Both the position numbers and the translations under genes were made by a program. Positions 1 through 6,958 of a stretch of 24,903 nt of DNA are shown here, piece after piece. Origin of the DNA: DATGLG01 sp035294245 (GTDB lineage: Bacteria; Pseudomonadota; Alphaproteobacteria; JACZXZ01); NCBI GenBank assembly GCA_035294245.1, contig DATGLG010000016.1:1-24903 (forward strand), given 5' to 3'. Under the pieces are notes generated by a model. It had not been told where the DNA came from and ran no database searches. It was given only the letters and a program-made list of their open reading frames with translations. The stretch's first letter is position 1. The number at the start of each line of letters is the position of its first letter.

Positions 1-192
1 GTGCACTGGTCGCTCGATGACTGGGAGCAGTACGCGTTCCTGCCCGAGCCGGACATCGGCTCGCAAATCGAGTTGCCCTCGAAGGTGCTCGAGCTCTGGA
101 CGGCCGAGCTCGACGCTATGCGCGATGAAGGCTGTCTGCTCCTGGTCACGATGGCCCCGTTCCTCTCCGGATCGCCGCGTATGCGGATGTGA
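1..192 (+). pseudogene. Polysaccharide deacetylase, C-terminal fragment (runs off left edge)
   Basis: The reading frame is open from base 1 and ends at TGA 190-192. The text around HWSLDDWEQYAFLPEPDIG and the following leucine-rich helix resembles the C-terminal region of NodB-type polysaccharide deacetylases, which remove acetyl or formyl groups from glycans. The catalytic part would lie outside the window. The GTG at base 1 is almost certainly internal, because the family-like text begins at once. After the FLSGSP segment the expected C-terminal helix is missing and the frame stops early. A second frame continues with protein-like text to about 247, so an internal deletion or frameshift is likely. 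I call it a decayed or truncated gene with moderate confidence. The rest of the gene, to the left, would settle whether it is functional. Confidence 0.5.
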
Positions 193-272
193 CCTTGCCG
201 GCGGAGGAGCGCCGCCGGATAGAGCTGCCCAACCTCGGCGGCGGCTGAGCCCCTTTGCTGCTTGAACGATTT

Positions 273-290
273 GTCGCCTGATCAGGCGAC
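273..290. repeat. Perfect 18-nt palindrome around TGATCA
   Basis: GTCGCCTGATCAGGCGAC is a perfect inverted repeat with no spacer. It lies in a non-coding stretch downstream of the minus-strand recombinase and the regulator fragment. It could be an operator, a recombination-site half or a short terminator hairpin. No U-tract is visible and nothing in the sequence decides between these. Confidence 0.5.
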
Positions 291-379
291 GAGACGACCG
301 TCGGAATGCCGTTTCTTCCTCGTCAAGCGTCGGCGAGCGCGTGTGGGTCTGCCTGCGTGAGGCGTCCGGCGAGGTGGGA

Positions 380-645
380 GGTGAGCGCGCGCCGGCTGCG
401 CAGCTTCGCCGGCGGTGGCGGCGCGGATGCTGATCGCAGCGTGGCTACGATCGGCGCCTTCGAGGGGTGCGCCTTCGAGCGTCGCCCAGCGGCCGTTGCG
501 GGTGCGGGTGCGGATGGAGGCGGGGAGGCCGTTGCCGGCGGCGGGCGGTGTGAGGACGCGCGTGCCGAGCTCGTAGACCGCGGGCGGCAGTACGTCGGCG
601 CCGGTCGGCAGTTCGTTCAGCACAAACGGGCGTGGTCGTGATCCT
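380..645 (-). pseudogene. Fragment of a LuxR-type transcriptional regulator (segment before the HTH)
   Basis: In one minus-strand frame the text ELPTGADVLPPAVYELGTRV, then a TRNGRWATLEGAPLEGA segment, resembles the region just upstream of the HTH in large actinobacterial LuxR-family regulators. That region normally has an RxRTxxGRW signature followed by a beta strand and then the DNA-binding domain. Here the frame loses similarity after AISIRAATAGE (about base 406), and no recognisable LuxR HTH follows. The upstream sensor part is also absent or frameshifted. It is therefore a relic with both ends missing, stranded between the deacetylase fragment and the recombinase. The family assignment rests on recalled sequence pattern only. 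Confidence 0.4.
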
Positions 646-847
646 CGACTGTTCCACCGCCGGGGAGCGAGTGCGCACGACGGTGGACGAGGAGAGGTTG
701 GCGGACGGCCGGCGCGGGAGCGGCGGGGTCGGCGAAAGCAGGCGTTGTTGGCCTCGTTTCGGCACGCGCCGGCCGCGTCTCGGTGGGTGAGTGTGGAGGC
801 GTGGGCGAGAGCCGCGGCCGGACCCCTACGCGGGACGGGCCAGCTGG

Positions 848-1918
848 TCAGTTGCCGGGGTCGGTTGGGTTGTGGAGTTCGTTGCGGCGGCGGACGATGG
901 CGTCGGCGGCGTCGAGGGCGTTGGTGTCGCCGCGGTTGATTGAGCGGAGGTAGGAGTCGACGTCGGCGAGGTAGTCGCGGGTGGTGGCTAGGTCTTGGTG
1001 GCCCATGACGCCTTGTAGGGTTACGATGTCCATGCCGCCGAGGCCGAGGGCGTTTTCGATGAGTTTGAGGCAGGCGAAGGTTCGGCGTAGGACGTGGGGG
1101 GTGACCTTGAAGTTGGGGGTTAGCTCGAGTGGTAGGAGTCGCTCGGCTTCTGTTTGCACCATGGTGCAGAGTCGTTGGAAGGGTTTGGCTCCGCAGGGTC
1201 GGTTTTTGTCGATCACCCATTCGTAGGTGTTTTGTGAGGTGAAGCGGGGGCTGCGGTAGAAGAACATCCAGCCGTCCGGTGCGATCGCGAACCGGTTGAC
1301 GTGGGCGTTCCAGGCTGCGACGAAGGCGTCGTCGACCGGGACTTTCCTGGTCTTGCCGTACTTGCCGACGAGCGTGAGTTCGTTGGTGCGGGGGTCGAGG
1401 CTGGAGCGGCGGAGGTGGGCTGCTTCGGAGACGCGTGCGCCGGTGCTGAGGAGCACGAACCAGGCGAAGAACCGCCATCCGTCGAGCTGTTCTCGTGCGA
1501 TTCGGCCCCAGGCTTGGACGACCTCCGGGTGGAGCCATGTGCGGCGGGCTTCGGAGGAGGGCATGGGGCGGCACGCTTGCGAGAGCGAGGGGTGGGCCCA
1601 GTCCTGGGAGATGCAGAAGGTGACGAAGTGGCGGAGGGCGATCATCCCTTTCTTGCGGGTCGACTTGGCTAGGGACTCGGGGAAGCGCTGCTCGAACCAG
1701 AGGCCGAGCAGTGGCGCGGTGAGCCGGTCTACGCGAAGCACGCCGAGGTGCGATTTGGCGAGCGCCGGCCCGGCGGCGCCCTTGCCGACCAGGCGGCCTT
1801 CGGTTCCGAGCAGTGCGCTTTCGTACTCGCGCTTGCTTCGCTTGCTGATTCTGAGCACGGCCAGGCAGGCGGTTACCGCCTCGGCGACGGTCGGGTTCTG
1901 GGGTTTTTGGGCGGCCAT
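848..1918 (-). CDS. Tyrosine recombinase / integrase (XerC/D-like)
   Basis: A 356-residue DNA-breaking/rejoining enzyme of the lambda-integrase family. The N-terminal third is a SAM-like core-binding domain. The catalytic residues are visible: Arg in TGARVSEAAHL (about residue 161), a Lys hairpin VGKYGKTRKV, His-x-x-Arg in TPHVLRRTF (about 274-277), His307 in MGHQDLATT and the nucleophile Tyr316 nine residues later. All are intact, so it should be active. I chose the ATG at 1918 over the adjacent GTG at 1921 because AAGGAG sits six bases upstream of the ATG. A Cas4/RecB-like nuclease and a small ORF lie upstream on the same strand (gap about 120 bases). Most likely it moves or maintains an integrated element. 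A role as host XerC/D is less likely in this decayed neighbourhood. Confidence 0.9.
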   Translation of the reverse strand: MAAQKPQNPTVAEAVTACLAVLRISKRSKREYESALLGTEGRLVGKGAAGPALAKSHLGVLRVDRLTAPLLGLWFEQRFPESLAKSTRKKGMIALRHFVTFCISQDWAHPSLSQACRPMPSSEARRTWLHPEVVQAWGRIAREQLDGWRFFAWFVLLSTGARVSEAAHLRRSSLDPRTNELTLVGKYGKTRKVPVDDAFVAAWNAHVNRFAIAPDGWMFFYRSPRFTSQNTYEWVIDKNRPCGAKPFQRLCTMVQTEAERLLPLELTPNFKVTPHVLRRTFACLKLIENALGLGGMDIVTLQGVMGHQDLATTRDYLADVDSYLRSINRGDTNALDAADAIVRRRNELHNPTDPGN

Positions 1919-2038
1919 CACCTGCTCCTTTCGGCCGTTCGGTTGGAGACCACTGACCGATAGGGCGTGAGCTGGCGGTCCTGGGCGTTTTGCGCCAGAT
2001 CGTTGACAGGGCCTGATCTGGCCGGACTGGCTTGCGGT

Positions 2039-2812
2039 TCAGGCGATCGCATCGCTGACGGTGGGCGGGACGCTGCTGATGGCGGGGCAGGCGCGGGCGA
2101 AGGGGCAGTGGGCGCAGTGGCTGCCGGGGCGGGCTTCGTAGTGGGGTTTCGTCCAGATGTCGTCGATGTGGGCGGCGAGCGCCTCGGCGATGTGGGGGAG
2201 GTCTTCTGGTTCGGGCGCCCAGACGAGCTCTTCGCCGCTGGTGAGGTAGAGGAAGCGGACGCTTTCCACCGGCCCGAACTGCGCGCTGGCGAGCAGCAGC
2301 TGGATCTGGGCGGCGGGTTCGCGGCGCAGGTCGTCCTCGTCGAGGCAGCGTTCGCCCGTCTTGTAGTCCAGGACCCGGAAGCCGCCGTCGGCTAGGCGGT
2401 CTACCCGGTCGAGGCGGCCGTGGATCCGGGCGCCGCCGGGCAGGGTGGTCTGCAGGTCGGCCTCGAGCGCGACCGGCTCGACGCTGAGGTCGGTTGATTC
2501 CAGGTAGCGGCGGAGCCAGTCGATGCAGCTGCGCCCGTAGGACGCCTCCTCCTGGCGGCTGGCGAACAGGCTGCGCGGACAGAAGTGCCGCCAGCACTGC
2601 CGCAGCAGGGCCTCGATCGCCTCCACCTCGCGCTGCGCGGCTGGCAGGCGGAAGAAGCGGGCGAGTGTTGCGTGGACGACGCCGCCGATCGCCGCCGGCA
2701 ACGTCTGCTCGCTCGTTTCCTGGCAGTCGGCGACATCCCGGAACCAGAACTGAAGCGGGCACTGCTCGAAGCGGCGCAGCGCGGCGGAAGAGACAGGACG
2801 TCGAGCGTGCAT
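2039..2812 (-). CDS. RecB/Cas4-like PD-(D/E)XK nuclease with putative Fe-S cluster
   Basis: A 257-residue single-domain nuclease of the PDDEXK_1 (RecB/AddB/Cas4) type. An N-terminal FEQCPLQFWF segment carries the first cysteine. His47 follows in GGVVHATLARF. The HGRLDRVD motif and FRVLDYKTG (Asp149, Lys151) give the metal-binding core, and a conserved Gln lies in AQIQLLLA. HCAHCPFARAC near the C-terminus supplies three more cysteines, the usual four-Cys arrangement for a 4Fe-4S cluster in this family. I chose the ATG at 2812 because upstream codons in this frame have no family resemblance and a small ORF ends four bases before it. Neighbours are a tyrosine recombinase downstream and the small coupled ORF upstream. 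It probably processes DNA ends for a mobile element or acts in defence. No CRISPR array or helicase subunit is adjacent. Confidence 0.85.
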   Translation of the reverse strand: MHARRPVSSAALRRFEQCPLQFWFRDVADCQETSEQTLPAAIGGVVHATLARFFRLPAAQREVEAIEALLRQCWRHFCPRSLFASRQEEASYGRSCIDWLRRYLESTDLSVEPVALEADLQTTLPGGARIHGRLDRVDRLADGGFRVLDYKTGERCLDEDDLRREPAAQIQLLLASAQFGPVESVRFLYLTSGEELVWAPEPEDLPHIAEALAAHIDDIWTKPHYEARPGSHCAHCPFARACPAISSVPPTVSDAIA

Positions 2813-2816
2813 CCGC

Positions 2817-3047
2817 CTACGTCTCCTGCCTGGAGAGAAGGTGGCTGAGCGGGGAGCGCTCCGACCGTTCCACCACGGCCGGCTCCGGCTCGCGACCTGG
2901 GCGCCCGCGGGTGCGTCTCGTTTTCGGGCCGCTGGCTGGGGCGGCAGCGAGAACGAGGAGACGACCAGACGCCGCTGCCTCCGCGAACCCCGGCTGCGCC
3001 TGTTCCCGCAGGCCGGCGACGAGCTCGGCATTGCGTGCCGTTGCCAT
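2817..3047 (-). CDS. Small hypothetical protein, coupled to the nuclease
   Basis: A 76-residue ORF on the same strand as the Cas4/RecB-like nuclease, with its stop codon four bases before that gene's ATG, a spacing typical of translational coupling. Third codon positions are strongly G/C, as expected for a real gene in this genome. The N-terminal half (ELVAGLREQAQPGFAEAAA) looks helical and the C-terminal half is rich in Arg, Pro and Glu. I recognise no domain and see no good ribosome-binding site. It could equally be the translated leader of the nuclease gene. Confidence 0.4.
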   Translation of the reverse strand: MATARNAELVAGLREQAQPGFAEAAASGRLLVLAAAPASGPKTRRTRGRPGREPEPAVVERSERSPLSHLLSRQET

Positions 3048-3211
3048 CGTGGCTGGACATGTAGGCCCCCGCCCGGCAACAGGCAGACGAGCATGAAACG
3101 CCTGCCTGCCAGGCGTCTCGAGCGGCGCCTACCCCGGGGCGGCGGTCATGGTGGGTGGTGAGCGAAGCGAAAAACCGGATCCGCGGACGCGGCCCGGCGC
3201 ACACTCGCGGC

Positions 3212-3520
3212 GTGGTCCGCCAGTTCCTCACCGTCCGCGAAGCGTCGTTTCTGCTCCAGGAGCCGGAGATGGTCGTCCGGCGCAGACTCGAACGCGGCAC
3301 GCTCTCCCTCCTCGGCGAGCGGCGGACCGCAGACGGCCGCCGTCACTGCCGCGTCTGCGCGGCGAGCCTGCGCGAGGCGCTGCCGACGCAGCTGCGAGGG
3401 CAGCGGCTGCTGCTCTTGTCGCTCATCCTCGCCGGACGGTTCGTCGTACCCGCCCCCGCTGGCCGCTGGGGCGCGCCCTACCCGCTCGAGCGTGCGCTGG
3501 AGGCGATCCGTGCTGCCTAG
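3212..3520 (+). CDS. Small putative HTH DNA-binding protein (excisionase-like)
   Basis: A 102-residue protein whose N-terminus, QFLTVREASFLLQEPEMVVR followed by RRLERGTLSLL, reads like the winged HTH of excisionase/MerR-type helix-turn-helix proteins (LTVREA as the first helix, RRRLERG as the recognition region). A CRVCAASLRE segment follows, then a hydrophobic stretch LLLLSLILAGRFVVP. I chose the GTG at 3212 because it immediately precedes the conserved-looking region; a longer form from 3155 is possible. It lies on the same strand about 200 bases upstream of the large recombinase-like gene, the usual place for an excisionase or integrase regulator. The function is inferred from the HTH pattern and position only. 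Confidence 0.5.
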   Translation: MVRQFLTVREASFLLQEPEMVVRRRLERGTLSLLGERRTADGRRHCRVCAASLREALPTQLRGQRLLLLSLILAGRFVVPAPAGRWGAPYPLERALEAIRAA

Positions 3521-3724
3521 ACCGTCCGGCCCGAAGGCCGCGCAACAGCTGATCGAACATTCCAGCCGTTTCTGTCGCGGGTTCGAATCCACCCCCGGCC
3601 GAATCGGCCGCATCTGTTGCGGAAACGAACACGGGCGAGGCTCGAAACGAACAGCATGGAACACGTGCGCGGATCCGGTGGAACCGGCCTCGGCGCCCTA
3701 CGTTCGGCCAGGAAGGGCGCGCCG

Positions 3725-5887
3725 ATGACGGAGATTCGCAAGAGCCACGTGGAGTACGAGCTGCCCGACGAGGAGGCGCTTGCCGAGCTCGGCATCGACC
3801 TCGACCTCGCGGAAGCCCGGCTCGTGCTCGCAAGCGTATCCCGTGTGCTCGTCGCACGGCGCGGTCGCGTCCGCAAGGAGCTCTACCGCGCGCTGCGGTT
3901 CGTCAAGACGGCAAACGGGACCGAGCTCCCAGACGAGGACGGCAGCCTGCGGCCGCCGCTCCTCGATCCTGCCCGACTGCGCTCGCTGGCCGTGCCGGAA
4001 ACGAGTCACGCGCTGCGCCGCCTCGGGGTGGAGGCAGAGACCCTCAATCTCGCCTGGGAAGCGCAGCCGACCTACCCAGGCTCATGCTTTCCCGCCCGCT
4101 TCGTCTGCGAGCTTCTGCCCGCCCCGTCCTGGGCGCTCGTCGCGGCGCTCGTTCGCTGCGGACCCCACGAGGCGTCGTTGCGGCTCCATCTCGCCGCCGT
4201 CGAACGTGGCAAGACGCTAGCCTTCAAAACACTCGAGGCGCAGATCGACGAGACCTGGCTGCTGCTCGGGGCGCTGGTCGCGATCCGAAACGAGACTCTC
4301 GCCCGCAATGGGGAACGACGACGCGAGGGCCGGGCCGAGCTCGAGCTCTGTCCGTCTCTTGCGAGCTGGGAGCAGGTACCAGCGAAACCGCCGCACGCGC
4401 AGCTGCGAGCGATTGCCAACGGCAACAAGCTGGACACGACCGCCGTGCCACCGGATCTCGTGCGGGCCAGGCTGCACGAGCTCGCCCGCGCAGCCGAATG
4501 GGGACGCTGGCCCCCCGAGGAGTGGCCCTTCAACCACAACTGGCTCAAGCTGAAGCGGCTCACCGTCCTCGCGGTTCTCGCCATGGTCGCTCCTCGCAGA
4601 TCACACCTCGCGGGGATGCAGGTCAACGACGTCGTCCTCGACCACGTCTTTCGCGACGGAACCCGCGGGCCCGCACTCCTCATGCGCGGCGAGCGGGGGA
4701 TGAAGAGTCGTCGCAACGGCTACTGGTACGCCGTCCGGCTCCCGAGGCCGCTGGCCGACATCCTCCACGCCTGGATCGTCTGCAACGGCAAACAGCCGGG
4801 CGTCTCCAAGGACGCGCTCTTCCCCGCCCACAAGGCCACCCACCCAGCCGCTCCACAGCCTCACACGCGCGAGATCGGCGACTTCGTCGCGCCCCACCGC
4901 AACCACCGCCGCCGCCAGCCGCTCGTCCCGCTTCCCGCCAACCCCAGGCGGGGATATCAGACGCATCGCTTCCGATCCACCCTCACCCAGGAAGTCGACC
5001 GGCTGATGGCCCAGTGGTGCCGTCAGCATCCGCACGATCCGCTTGCCGGCGTCGACACCTCCGTGTTCGCCGAATGCATCCTCGACCACACGCACGCCGA
5101 CCTCGGCTATCGCGATCTCCGCGACAACGACGGCAACCCCACCGCCCGCTACGAGCAACTGGTCGCCGCCGGCGTCGCCGCCTGGTGCGCCGAGCTCTGG
5201 GGAGACGGCCCCAACCTCCGACGCGGCCTCGACCTGGATGCGATCGACAAGACACACACTCAGCTTCGCCTGCTCAAGGCCCGCATCGGCGACCTCACAG
5301 CCGAGGTGGAACGCCTACGCGGCGAGGACGCCACACTCGACCCCGGCAGGCTCCAGCCCGAAGACGTACTCGCGGAACTCCTGCGCATCCAACAACGCTC
5401 GCAACGGCGAGAATGCCTCCTGGAAGAACGCGAGGAGCTTCGCCTCGAACAGACGCGGATCGAGCGCCAACTAGCCGAACACCTCGAACGCGAAGTGCTC
5501 CTCGCCGCCGAAGCCTTCGACGAGGCCTACGAGCGACGCAAGACCGAGCTCCTCGCCGCGATCGAAGGCGACGAGCCACCGCCCGCAGACGAACCCCAGC
5601 CGCTCGCACTCGCCGATGAACTCACCGTCGCCGATATCGCCGAGCTCTTCGGCGTCACGCCCCAACACGCCCGACGCTGGCGGCGCGGCCTCTCCAACCC
5701 GCCACTCGACGAACAGGCCTGGCGGCAAGTCAACGCCAAAGACTTCCGCTTCCCCGTCGCCGCGATCGACGCCCAAGCACTCCGCCGGATCCCAGCACCC
5801 GACCCGGCGGCCGCACTCGACGCCATCCGCCGCAAACGCGCACACCAAGGATTCAACCGCACCCGCACCCCAACCCTCCGCCACTGA
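3725..5887 (+). CDS. Large tyrosine-recombinase-like protein with coiled coil and C-terminal HTH
   Basis: A 720-residue protein. The middle resembles the catalytic domain of a tyrosine recombinase. An Arg pair (residues 291-292) lies in APRRSHLAGMQVNDV, the position of the first catalytic Arg. HRFRSTLT (His414, Arg417) matches the H-x-x-R box, and ILDHTHADLGYRDL (His455, Tyr462) sits where the second His and the nucleophile are expected. The His-to-Tyr spacing is shorter than the usual nine, so activity is uncertain. Residues about 500-600 form a charged coiled coil (LTAEVERLRGED, LLEEREELRLEQ). From about 633, LTVADIAELFGVTPQHARRW is a clear HTH. I chose the ATG at 3725 because AGGAAG lies nine bases upstream. 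Most recombinases of this fold are 300-400 residues. The length recalls Tn554-type TnpB proteins, an alternative I cannot prove. Confidence 0.65.
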   Translation: MTEIRKSHVEYELPDEEALAELGIDLDLAEARLVLASVSRVLVARRGRVRKELYRALRFVKTANGTELPDEDGSLRPPLLDPARLRSLAVPETSHALRRLGVEAETLNLAWEAQPTYPGSCFPARFVCELLPAPSWALVAALVRCGPHEASLRLHLAAVERGKTLAFKTLEAQIDETWLLLGALVAIRNETLARNGERRREGRAELELCPSLASWEQVPAKPPHAQLRAIANGNKLDTTAVPPDLVRARLHELARAAEWGRWPPEEWPFNHNWLKLKRLTVLAVLAMVAPRRSHLAGMQVNDVVLDHVFRDGTRGPALLMRGERGMKSRRNGYWYAVRLPRPLADILHAWIVCNGKQPGVSKDALFPAHKATHPAAPQPHTREIGDFVAPHRNHRRRQPLVPLPANPRRGYQTHRFRSTLTQEVDRLMAQWCRQHPHDPLAGVDTSVFAECILDHTHADLGYRDLRDNDGNPTARYEQLVAAGVAAWCAELWGDGPNLRRGLDLDAIDKTHTQLRLLKARIGDLTAEVERLRGEDATLDPGRLQPEDVLAELLRIQQRSQRRECLLEEREELRLEQTRIERQLAEHLEREVLLAAEAFDEAYERRKTELLAAIEGDEPPPADEPQPLALADELTVADIAELFGVTPQHARRWRRGLSNPPLDEQAWRQVNAKDFRFPVAAIDAQALRRIPAPDPAAALDAIRRKRAHQGFNRTRTPTLRH

Positions 5888-5964
5888 CGCGCCCGCCCAC
5901 CCGATCGGCCCGGTCGCTGCGAGAGTCTTACCGCCTAGTCGTGGGCCAGGAGGACAATCGAAGC

Positions 5965-6150
5965 CACGGGACACGACGTCGCCGGCACACGCCGGAGCAG
6001 GTGATCAGGAAATCGACGACGCCAGAGCCGGGATCGGCGGCTACGTCGACCGCTACCACCGCCGAAGGCACGCGCCGCTCGACTACCGGACGCCCCACGA
6101 GGTCGCCCGGACCTGGGAGGATCAGCAAGAGGACCACAGAAACTCGCGGC
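5965..6150 (+). mobile_element. Internally deleted IS3-family relic (orfA head joined to orfB tail)
   Basis: In one frame the text RRRRHTPEQVIRK (about 5970-6010) matches the first residues of IS3-family OrfA, which binds the element's ends. Immediately after, in another frame, DQEIDDARAGIGGYVDRYH and then DYRTPHEVARTWED match the last part of OrfB, the DDE transposase. Everything between, including the catalytic core, is missing. A third frame ends QKLAA-stop at about 6156, a familiar end for this group. The relic is non-coding and cannot make transposase. If its inverted repeats survive it could be mobilised by a full-length relative. I did not find clear terminal repeats by eye. Confidence 0.6.
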
Positions 6151-6189
6151 CTAGCCTGTCAGCACCGGCGGGGAGCAGGTCATACATCT

Positions 6190-6264
6190 AGCTCTCGCTC
6201 TTGCGGAGCGCCGCGACGAACAGGTTGATCAGGGCCATGCAAGCTCTCGCTCGAGGCGAGCGCC
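6190..6264. repeat. Imperfect direct repeat pair in intergenic DNA
   Basis: AGCTCTCGCTC occurs at 6190-6200 and 6242-6252, each followed by a near-identical GCG(G)AGCGCC block ending at 6212 and 6264. The second copy can form a small hairpin (6246-6250 with 6256-6260). The pair lies between the IS3 relic and the VOC gene. The rest of 5888-6412 shows no gene beyond the IS relic. Function unknown; it may be an IS scar or a regulatory repeat. Confidence 0.35.
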
Positions 6265-6412
6265 TTGTACGATAACGGCGTGGTCTGCCTCGCCTACCGG
6301 GCGCGGGGCGAGGAGGCCAGGAGTCGGACAGGTGTCGGATTCACCGCGCGATAAGTCTCAGCGGCTGCCGCGGTCATAGGGTCCGATCACACATTGGTGA
6401 AAGGAGAACGAG

Positions 6413-6802
6413 GTGGCAGCCATTACGCAGATCGGCAGGGTGATCATTCCCTCGCCGGACCAGGACGCATCGATCGCCTTCTACACCGAGAAGCTGGGCT
6501 TCACGGTCGCTGCGGACGTGGCCTACGGAGAGGGGAACCGCTGGGTCGAGCTCACCCCGCCCGGCGGTGGTGCCAACATCGCGCTCGGACCGCCAATGGG
6601 CAGCTTCCAGCCTCCACACAGCACGGGTATCGCGATCTCGACCAAGGACGCCCGCGCCGACTACGAAGAGCTGAAAGCGAAGGGCGTCGACGTCGACGAG
6701 AACCTGATGGGCGGCGACGGGCCCGTGCCCCTGATGTTCGGGCTCCGCGACAATGACGGGAACAACCTGATGATCGTCGAGCGAGTTGATCGAGGCCAGT
6801 GA
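6413..6802 (+). CDS. VOC superfamily (glyoxalase/bleomycin-resistance/dioxygenase fold) protein
   Basis: A 129-residue cytosolic protein with the paired beta-alpha-beta-beta-beta modules of the vicinal-oxygen-chelate fold. The N-terminal strand IGRVIIPSPDQDASIAFYTE is followed by KLGFTV and an acidic WVELTPPGG strand, and the second module ends with DNDGNNLMIVERV. Family members bind a metal through His/Glu at four strand positions. Here the first position is Arg rather than the usual His (IGRV), while the Glu in WVEL and the Glu in VERV are present. The metal site may therefore be altered and the substrate cannot be predicted. The GTG start is supported by AAGGAG at 6401-6406. It stands alone between an IS relic and the restriction operon and is probably unrelated to defence. 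Confidence 0.85.
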   Translation: MAAITQIGRVIIPSPDQDASIAFYTEKLGFTVAADVAYGEGNRWVELTPPGGGANIALGPPMGSFQPPHSTGIAISTKDARADYEELKAKGVDVDENLMGGDGPVPLMFGLRDNDGNNLMIVERVDRGQ

Positions 6803-6816
6803 CGGGGCTGATCTCG

Positions 6817-6863
6817 TCGGCGGGATGGAGCGAGCCCGTAGGGCGAGCGCAGCATCCTGCCGG
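6817..6863 (+). terminator. Imperfect hairpin downstream of the VOC gene
   Basis: Arms around CGGGATG (6821-6827) and CATCCTG (6853-6859), extended inward by GCCC/GGGC around a GTA loop (6834-6844), can fold into an imperfect stem just after the VOC stop codon and before the methyltransferase. There is no U-tract, so this is a weak terminator candidate. Confidence 0.25.
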
Positions 6864-6958
6864 CGGGGCGCCGACGAAACGCGTCATCACGGTGCACGGT
6901 GGAGGGATGAGCTCTTCGGCGACCTCACTCCGTCTGGCCGAGTCCGTACGCTCCTCTC

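Noticed and set aside
282..2762. Very long minus-strand open frame (826 codons)
   Set aside because: It is a high-GC shadow running through the recombinase and nuclease genes, Arg/Pro-rich and without motifs. Only its 380-645 part contains regulator-like text.
3565..3605. tRNA-like text around GCGGGTTCGAATCC upstream of the large recombinase
   Set aside because: The T-loop consensus is present but the T-stem has two mismatches, and no acceptor or anticodon arm is found. It might be an old attachment remnant, but it cannot be supported as a tRNA or a firm att site.
3617..3724. Longer N-terminus (36 more residues) for the large recombinase-like protein
   Set aside because: No ribosome-binding site for it, and basic low-complexity text. 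AGGAAG precedes the ATG at 3725.
4084..5619. 511-codon plus-strand frame inside the large recombinase-like gene
   Set aside because: Arg/Ala/Pro-rich shadow frame. The 3725-5887 frame carries the structured protein with HTH and coiled coil.
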